Source: Lachnoclostridium sp. UBA1241
GTDB lineage: Bacteria > Bacillota > Clostridia > Lachnospirales > Lachnospiraceae
Length of the DNA stretch: 18,407 nt
Direction: 5' to 3'
Assembly: GCA_002308955.1 (NCBI GenBank)
Contig: DBWJ01000011.1
Coordinates: 1-18,407, forward strand
In this document: positions 14,651 through 18,407 of the stretch, piece by piece
How the letters are laid out: every line of letters starts with the position of its first letter
Numbering within the stretch: position 1 is the stretch's first letter
Program-made: the position numbers and the translations under genes
The notes under the pieces: model-generated
Told to the model about the DNA's origin: nothing
The model's input: only the letters and a program-made list of their open reading frames with translations
Databases searched by the model: none

Positions 14651-14822
14651 AAGTAAACACCTCCTCAAGGGAAAAAGTTTGCTTTCTTCACATAGAAAAA
14701 AGCGGATATAAATACCCGCTCTCATAAATCTCCCCTTCGATAAAGGGAAAAATATAGGGACCTCTTCGCGCGATTGCTTGAGGTGAGAGCGGTTACTCTG
14801 CTTCGGCTGTAACAATACAGCA
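14651..14822 (-). promoter_or_regulatory. L20-type leader of infC-rpmI-rplT (autoregulatory attenuator)
   Basis: A leader of about 170 bases with two mutually exclusive folds. CCGCTCTCA at 14792-14784 is perfectly complementary to TGAGAGCGG at 14724-14716 (antiterminator, 9 bp). The second strand overlaps the left arm of the terminator AGCGG...CCGCT (14720-14716 with 14705-14701), which is followed by TTTTTT. A GTTAC/GTAAC hairpin opens the leader. This matches the Firmicutes L20 leader, where L20 binding favours the terminator and lowers synthesis of IF-3, L35 and L20. The complementarity is seen directly; L20 binding is inferred from the family. Confidence 0.82.
14695..14720 (-). terminator. 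Attenuator hairpin in the infC leader
   Basis: A 5-bp stem AGCGG/CCGCT (14720-14716 with 14705-14701) with a 10-base A/T loop and six T on the minus strand. Its left arm is shared with the antiterminator strand, so it forms only when the upstream CCGCTCTCA is not paired. Confidence 0.8.
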
Positions 14823-14828
14823 TAATGG

Positions 14829-14857
14829 ATATTAGCATTTCCCGCGGGAAATGTCAA
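14829..14857 (-). promoter_or_regulatory. Sigma-A promoter of infC-rpmI-rplT
   Basis: Minus strand TTGACA (14857-14852) and TAATAT (14834-14829) with 17 bases between. The -35 box lies only one base past the stop codon of the YD-repeat gene, and the spacer is filled by a perfect palindrome. Transcription should start near 14822. Confidence 0.85.
14836..14853. repeat. Perfect 18-bp palindrome in the infC promoter spacer (candidate operator)
   Basis: CATTTCCCGCGGGAAATG is its own reverse complement and lies between the -35 and -10 boxes, overlapping two bases of the -35 box. It has no loop and no U-tract, so it is a poor terminator; it is shaped like a binding site for a dimeric regulator. No repressor is known to me for this promoter. 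Confidence 0.65.
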
Positions 14858-14858
14858 C

Positions 14859-16145
14859 TTATTTTTTCGGAATTCTTGCCTCGAGTTTTTCGTATTCCCT
14901 CAGTTCGTCTTCCGAAAGAAGTTCATAAGGTACGTCAAATGCGACGAATTCCCGTTCGGTAACATAGATTTCTTCGTTACCCTGATAATAGTAATACAGC
15001 GTTTCCTTAATGCAGTTACCGTATTCATCGTATTCGTTAACGGTTTTCGAGGACAGCTCGCCATACAGGAATACCTCTTCATAAATCATATTCCCGTCGT
15101 CATCGTACTGCTTATTCTCTACCGTTCCCGAGTTTCCTTCTCCGTCAATGATGCGGATGACTCTTCCGTAACCGTCATACTCCCACGTTTTCTCATTGTA
15201 AAGGCTTCCGTCCATCATATACTCCATCTGCCTTATGCTCCGGCCGTCCTCGTCATACTCGGTAACGGTGTGGGTATATTCCTTGCCGGCGTCATCAAAC
15301 ATGGAAATCTTATATACGTCTCCGGCGGAATTGAAGTAGAGGAGCCGGTCCGGTGCCTCGTGCCAGTACTCCATCTTCGTATATTCTCCGGTTACATGAT
15401 CATAGGTATAGACGTACCGCGTGTTCATATTGTTTTGCACATCTTCCCAATAATTCTCGATAAGGTCATCACCGCGATACTCCCAGGTTTCCACGGAACC
15501 CAGATAGCTTGCGTAACGGTAATTCGTACCGCCTTCTTCATTCTTCTCCGTATCCACGAGGATACTGTCATAGTATTCCTTACGGATCATCCGGTCACGG
15601 TCATCATATTGATAGACATAATGGGATGGTACATTGTCATCTATAATATCCGAAAAGTTTCCGTGTTCATCGTACCAATACTGGATGACCCGCGCATAGG
15701 AATCCACGTCCGAGGATCTTGTATCCACCAGCCTGACGACTCTGCGGTATTCGTCATAGGTGCTCTCGGACCGCTCGCAGCTGCCGGAGCGGAAGCGAAG
15801 CTCCGAAAAGATTTCGTTTCCTTTTTCGTCATAGCGGTACGTTTTCTCCGCGGAAACGCCCTGTTCGTCATACTCCGTGCTCTTAAGCGTCTTATAAATC
15901 CGGACATACCCTTCCGGGATATCATCCTCAATCCAAGGCTCTTCGGTCGGCTCCGGTTCGGAAACCGTCTCCGTCACCTTAGGCGTATTCGTCACCGAAG
16001 GTTTCTTCGTTGTGCCGCCCTTCTTTCGGAAGATTCCCGCAAGAAGCGCCACCTCCGCGATCAGCGCGACAACGCACAAAACTCCTATAATCGTAATAAT
16101 CTTTCTTCCGGAAAGCCCCCCGGCATTCCTTGTCCCGTTATTCAT
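14859..16145 (-). CDS. Membrane-anchored extracellular YD-repeat-like protein
   Basis: A 428-residue protein. A short cytoplasmic start with RK precedes a single membrane helix at about 15-38 (ITIIGVLCVVALIAEVALLA). RKK follows, then a Thr/Pro/Glu-rich spacer at about 43-75. The rest is an irregular array of roughly twelve YD-type motifs such as YRYDEKGNE, YWYDEHGN, YQYDDRDRM, EYDEDGRS, QYDDDGNM and EYDEYGN, 20-40 residues apart, as in RHS/YD beta-sheet proteins. There is no C-terminal toxin or LPxTG anchor. The ATG overlaps the end of the GH13 gene by eight bases, with AAAGGAT upstream, so the two are coupled. The role is unknown. The RK(N-terminal)/RKK flanks of the helix do not settle topology; outside localisation is inferred from the Thr/Pro spacer and the YD motif class. 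Confidence 0.82.
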   Translation of the reverse strand: MNNGTRNAGGLSGRKIITIIGVLCVVALIAEVALLAGIFRKKGGTTKKPSVTNTPKVTETVSEPEPTEEPWIEDDIPEGYVRIYKTLKSTEYDEQGVSAEKTYRYDEKGNEIFSELRFRSGSCERSESTYDEYRRVVRLVDTRSSDVDSYARVIQYWYDEHGNFSDIIDDNVPSHYVYQYDDRDRMIRKEYYDSILVDTEKNEEGGTNYRYASYLGSVETWEYRGDDLIENYWEDVQNNMNTRYVYTYDHVTGEYTKMEYWHEAPDRLLYFNSAGDVYKISMFDDAGKEYTHTVTEYDEDGRSIRQMEYMMDGSLYNEKTWEYDGYGRVIRIIDGEGNSGTVENKQYDDDGNMIYEEVFLYGELSSKTVNEYDEYGNCIKETLYYYYQGNEEIYVTEREFVAFDVPYELLSEDELREYEKLEARIPKK

Positions 16146-18258
16146 TCGTTATATCCTTTTCATCATTGGTCATGTTTTTGTATAAAACGCCGCTCTCCGC
16201 GGTAAGGCGCACGGTGAACGTGCCGTTTCGAGGGAACACGATAACCGCATCCGGCCAAAAGCCCGCCTGATCGGTCTTCATGATCCGGACAAGCTTGACC
16301 TCGTCCGTAACACCGCACTTCCATGCGGGAATCATAACCTCCCGGTCCTCGGGATTGTTGTTGATCGCGACGATCACCACCGAATCGATGTTGAACCGCG
16401 CGTAGCAGAGAACTCCGCGCTCGGCGGTCAGCAGGATCAGCGAGCCGGTGCGAAGCGCCGGATAATTCTTGTGGATGCGGATCATCTCCCGATGGAATCC
16501 GAGCATCTCCATGTCCTCATTGCCCCACGGGTACGTACGCCGGTTGTCCGGGTCGGTCCAGCCGACCTGTCCGGCCTCATCGCCGTAATAAACGGTCGGC
16601 GCGCCGGGCCATGTCATCTGAATCAGCACCGCCTCGCGCATGACCGCGCGGTTAACGCCCTGCCCCGCAAGCTCCGGCCCGAGAATCGCAGTTCTTCCGG
16701 ACATCCGGTTGGTTCTCGTCAGGAAACGCGAGTGGTCATGGTTCGAGAGTTCGTTCATGGCGGTATACAGAGAGCCCGTTTCGAACTTCCGCATATTGTT
16801 GCGCATCGCTTCGACAAATGCCACTTCGTTATTTAACATATCCTCACGGAACTCGTCGCTGTGCTTCTCCATACCGGTCAGAAACCAGGTGACAGGCTCC
16901 ATAAAGGCATCGTAATTCATTACGGTATCCCATTCATCGCCCTCAAGCCACTCGGCGGGATCTCCGTAGTGCTCAGCAAGAATGATGGCGTCCGGGTTCG
17001 CGTTCTTCACACCGGTGCGGAAACGCTTCCAGAACATATGGTTAAACGCCCTGCTGTGCCCGAGGTCCGCTCCGACGTCGAGACGCCAGCCGTCGATACC
17101 GTAAGGGTAGGCGACCCATTTCTCGGCGATACGCAGGATTTCATCGCAAAGCTTCGGCGACTTCTCGTAATTCAGTTTCGGAAGGGTGGGGTGATTCCAC
17201 CAGCCCTCGTAGCTGTCGTTATCCGGCCACGCGTCCTCACGGAACGAAAAGTAATCCCGGTAAGGGCTTTCCGCAGAATGATAAGCGCCGGGCGCGAAAC
17301 CGTCCGCATCCTCGTAGATGCCTTCCCGGTCCATCCACTTGTTAAAGGAGCCGCAATGGTTAAAGACGCCGTCCAGAATGATCCGCATGCCGCGCTTATG
17401 AATTTCCGCTACGAAATCCGAGAAGAACTCATTACTCTTCTCAAGGTTCTCCTTATCGGTCACACGCGCAATGTAGCGGTACGCATGGCGGTTATCGGTA
17501 TCGCCCTCCGAAAGAACGCGGTCGTCGTCATGCGCGATCACGCCGTAATGCGGGTCCACATGGTCGTAATCCTGAATGTCATACTTATGGTTGGAGGGGG
17601 ATACGAAGATCGGGTTCAGATAAAGCACCTCAACGCCGAGGTCCTGAAGGTAATCAAGCTTCTTAAGGACGCCCTTCAGGTCGCCGCCGTAGAACATCCC
17701 GACGTCGTTCGCCTCCGGATACCGGTTCCAGTCCGGAACCGCCGAAACATAGTTGTCTATATAGTAATACTCGCGGTCGGTTACGGAGTTTTCGACGTCT
17801 CCGTTACAGAAACGGTCCACGAAAATCTGGTACATAACGGCACCCTTGGCCCAGTCGGGCGTACGGAAGCCGGGAGTGATCCGGAAATCATAAGAAGGAA
17901 GATGCTCCTCCGAAAGACCGTAGCTGTTATAGAAATAGCTTCCCTCGGGCGCTTCTATGAAGAAGCAATAGGAAACCTTCCTCGTGTCCACCGTAAAATC
18001 CGCCTCATATAAAGAAAAAAGCAGATGCGTCCGGAACAGCCGCATAGGAATGCGCCGCCCGTTAACTATGACAAATGCACGGAATCCTTCCGCATTCGGC
18101 ATACGGAGTCTTACCGTAACCTTGCTGTTACGTTCCGGCTCCGACGGGCTGCGAAACAGTTCCGTTCCGTCACTGAAGATGGCTTCCTTTAAGGGATAGT
18201 CAAAAGCACTCATAGAAACAGCCCGGACAGCACCGGGCACACCGACCTTTCGTTGCAT
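16138..18258 (-). CDS. Cytoplasmic GH13 alpha-glucan hydrolase (neopullulanase/cyclomaltodextrinase-like)
   Basis: About 706 residues, no signal peptide. An N-terminal beta module (FSDGTELFRSPSEPERNSKVTVRLRM...) precedes the (beta/alpha)8 barrel from YQIFVDRFCNGD. The four GH13 regions are present: DGVFNH (I), GIDGWRLDVGADL (II, nucleophile Asp about 394), IILAEHYG (III, acid/base Glu about 429) and MNELSNHDHSRF (IV, Asp about 508). A beta C-domain ends the protein. The N-module plus MYQIFVDRF and the GDLKGVLKKLDYLQDLG stretch fit intracellular maltodextrin-degrading enzymes; exact substrate unknown. The start is uncertain: ATG 18258 and TTG 18273 have no clear ribosome binding site, and ATG 18213 (MSAFDYPLK) is nearer the conserved start but also lacks one. 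It has its own good promoter and runs into the YD-repeat gene. Confidence 0.92.
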   Translation of the reverse strand: MQRKVGVPGAVRAVSMSAFDYPLKEAIFSDGTELFRSPSEPERNSKVTVRLRMPNAEGFRAFVIVNGRRIPMRLFRTHLLFSLYEADFTVDTRKVSYCFFIEAPEGSYFYNSYGLSEEHLPSYDFRITPGFRTPDWAKGAVMYQIFVDRFCNGDVENSVTDREYYYIDNYVSAVPDWNRYPEANDVGMFYGGDLKGVLKKLDYLQDLGVEVLYLNPIFVSPSNHKYDIQDYDHVDPHYGVIAHDDDRVLSEGDTDNRHAYRYIARVTDKENLEKSNEFFSDFVAEIHKRGMRIILDGVFNHCGSFNKWMDREGIYEDADGFAPGAYHSAESPYRDYFSFREDAWPDNDSYEGWWNHPTLPKLNYEKSPKLCDEILRIAEKWVAYPYGIDGWRLDVGADLGHSRAFNHMFWKRFRTGVKNANPDAIILAEHYGDPAEWLEGDEWDTVMNYDAFMEPVTWFLTGMEKHSDEFREDMLNNEVAFVEAMRNNMRKFETGSLYTAMNELSNHDHSRFLTRTNRMSGRTAILGPELAGQGVNRAVMREAVLIQMTWPGAPTVYYGDEAGQVGWTDPDNRRTYPWGNEDMEMLGFHREMIRIHKNYPALRTGSLILLTAERGVLCYARFNIDSVVIVAINNNPEDREVMIPAWKCGVTDEVKLVRIMKTDQAGFWPDAVIVFPRNGTFTVRLTAESGVLYKNMTNDEKDITNE

Positions 18259-18296
18259 TTTACGCGATTTCAAGCGATTTCATAAACCCAAGGCAT

Positions 18297-18325
18297 ATTT
18301 TATATCTCCCGTAGGACATTGTCAA
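18297..18325 (-). promoter_or_regulatory. Sigma-A promoter of the GH13 gene
   Basis: Minus strand TTGACA (18325-18320) and TAAAAT (18302-18297) with 17 bases between, a near-consensus pair. Transcription should start near 18290, which leaves a leader of only about 30 bases before ATG 18258 and excludes starts further upstream. Confidence 0.85.
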
Positions 18326-18329
18326 ACGG

Positions 18330-18365
18330 AAATGAAAAGCGCCGCTAGTTGGGGGATAGCGGCGC
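18330..18365 (-). terminator. Intrinsic terminator of a gene beyond the right edge
   Basis: A perfect 9-bp stem (GCGCCGCTA, 18365-18357 with 18347-18339) on a nine-base loop is followed on the minus strand by TTTTCATTT. It separates the GH13 promoter from whatever lies upstream. Confidence 0.78.
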
Positions 18366-18407
18366 CTCTCGGAGAAGGTATTTTTGTTACTTATGGGGTG
18401 TAGCAAA
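18366..18407 (-). other. Right-edge remnant, possibly the 3' end of an upstream gene
   Basis: Two minus-strand frames reach a stop here (TAA at 18389-18387 or 18393-18391), in keeping with the terminator that follows. Only five or six codons are visible, so I cannot say which frame is coding or what it makes. Confidence 0.25.

Noticed and set aside
15270..16205. A 311-codon plus-strand open frame
   Set aside because: Antisense shadow of the YD-repeat gene; repeated Ile/Val composition simply mirrors the YD codons.
16861..18012. A 383-codon open frame on the plus strand
   Set aside because: It lies antisense within the GH13 gene, whose catalytic motifs are intact; the translation is low-complexity Val/Arg/Ile-rich with no family resemblance.
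1..18407. CRISPR arrays, insertion sequences, prophage or defence genes
   Set aside because: No spaced direct repeats, transposase or integrase motifs, or defence-type proteins were seen on either strand.

Overview
The window looks like a chromosomal segment from a moderately GC-rich Clostridia bacterium, most likely Lachnospiraceae. The evidence is a T-box-controlled valS, an infC-rpmI-rplT operon with a Firmicutes-type L20 leader, strong AGGAGG ribosome binding sites, sigma-A type promoters, and large proteins resembling the DUF5716/DUF5717 families, which I associate with Lachnospiraceae from memory. I cannot name a genus. There is no rRNA, tRNA, CRISPR array, insertion sequence or phage gene.

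Layout. (1) 1-496, minus strand: the first 58 codons of valS, preceded by a complete T-box leader (terminator, T-box, GUA specifier) and its promoter. (2) 627-5896, plus strand: a five-gene signalling/transport operon. It encodes a STAS anti-sigma-antagonist-like protein, a membrane Cache-HAMP-PP2C phosphatase with a C-terminal GHKL ATPase, a lipoprotein solute-binding protein with its lobes in swapped order, an amino-acid-type ABC permease, and an ABC ATPase. The ATPase tail resembles a decayed copy of the anti-sigma ATPase domain. A strong terminator and two more hairpins follow. (3) 6131-13352, minus strand: a block read from one good promoter at 13441-13413. It encodes a 1181-residue beta-domain/alpha-solenoid protein (DUF5717-like), a divergent Hsp70-like protein (DUF5716-like), a TPR-like helical protein and, beyond a terminator, a MATE exporter. 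(4) 13528-14857, minus strand: infC-rpmI-rplT with a promoter, an 18-bp palindrome in the promoter spacer, an L20 attenuator and a probable AUC start codon for infC. (5) 14859-18325, minus strand: a cytoplasmic GH13 alpha-glucan hydrolase overlapping a membrane-anchored YD-repeat-like protein. A hairpin terminator of an off-window gene lies at the right edge.

The two strongest candidates for undescribed systems are these. The plus-strand operon seems to wire a partner-switching circuit (phosphatase, kinase-like ATPase, STAS protein) directly to an amino-acid ABC transporter. The DUF5717/DUF5716/TPR block looks like a dedicated Hsp70-like machine with large helical partners. Gene boundaries and motifs are read from the sequence; the system-level roles are inference.
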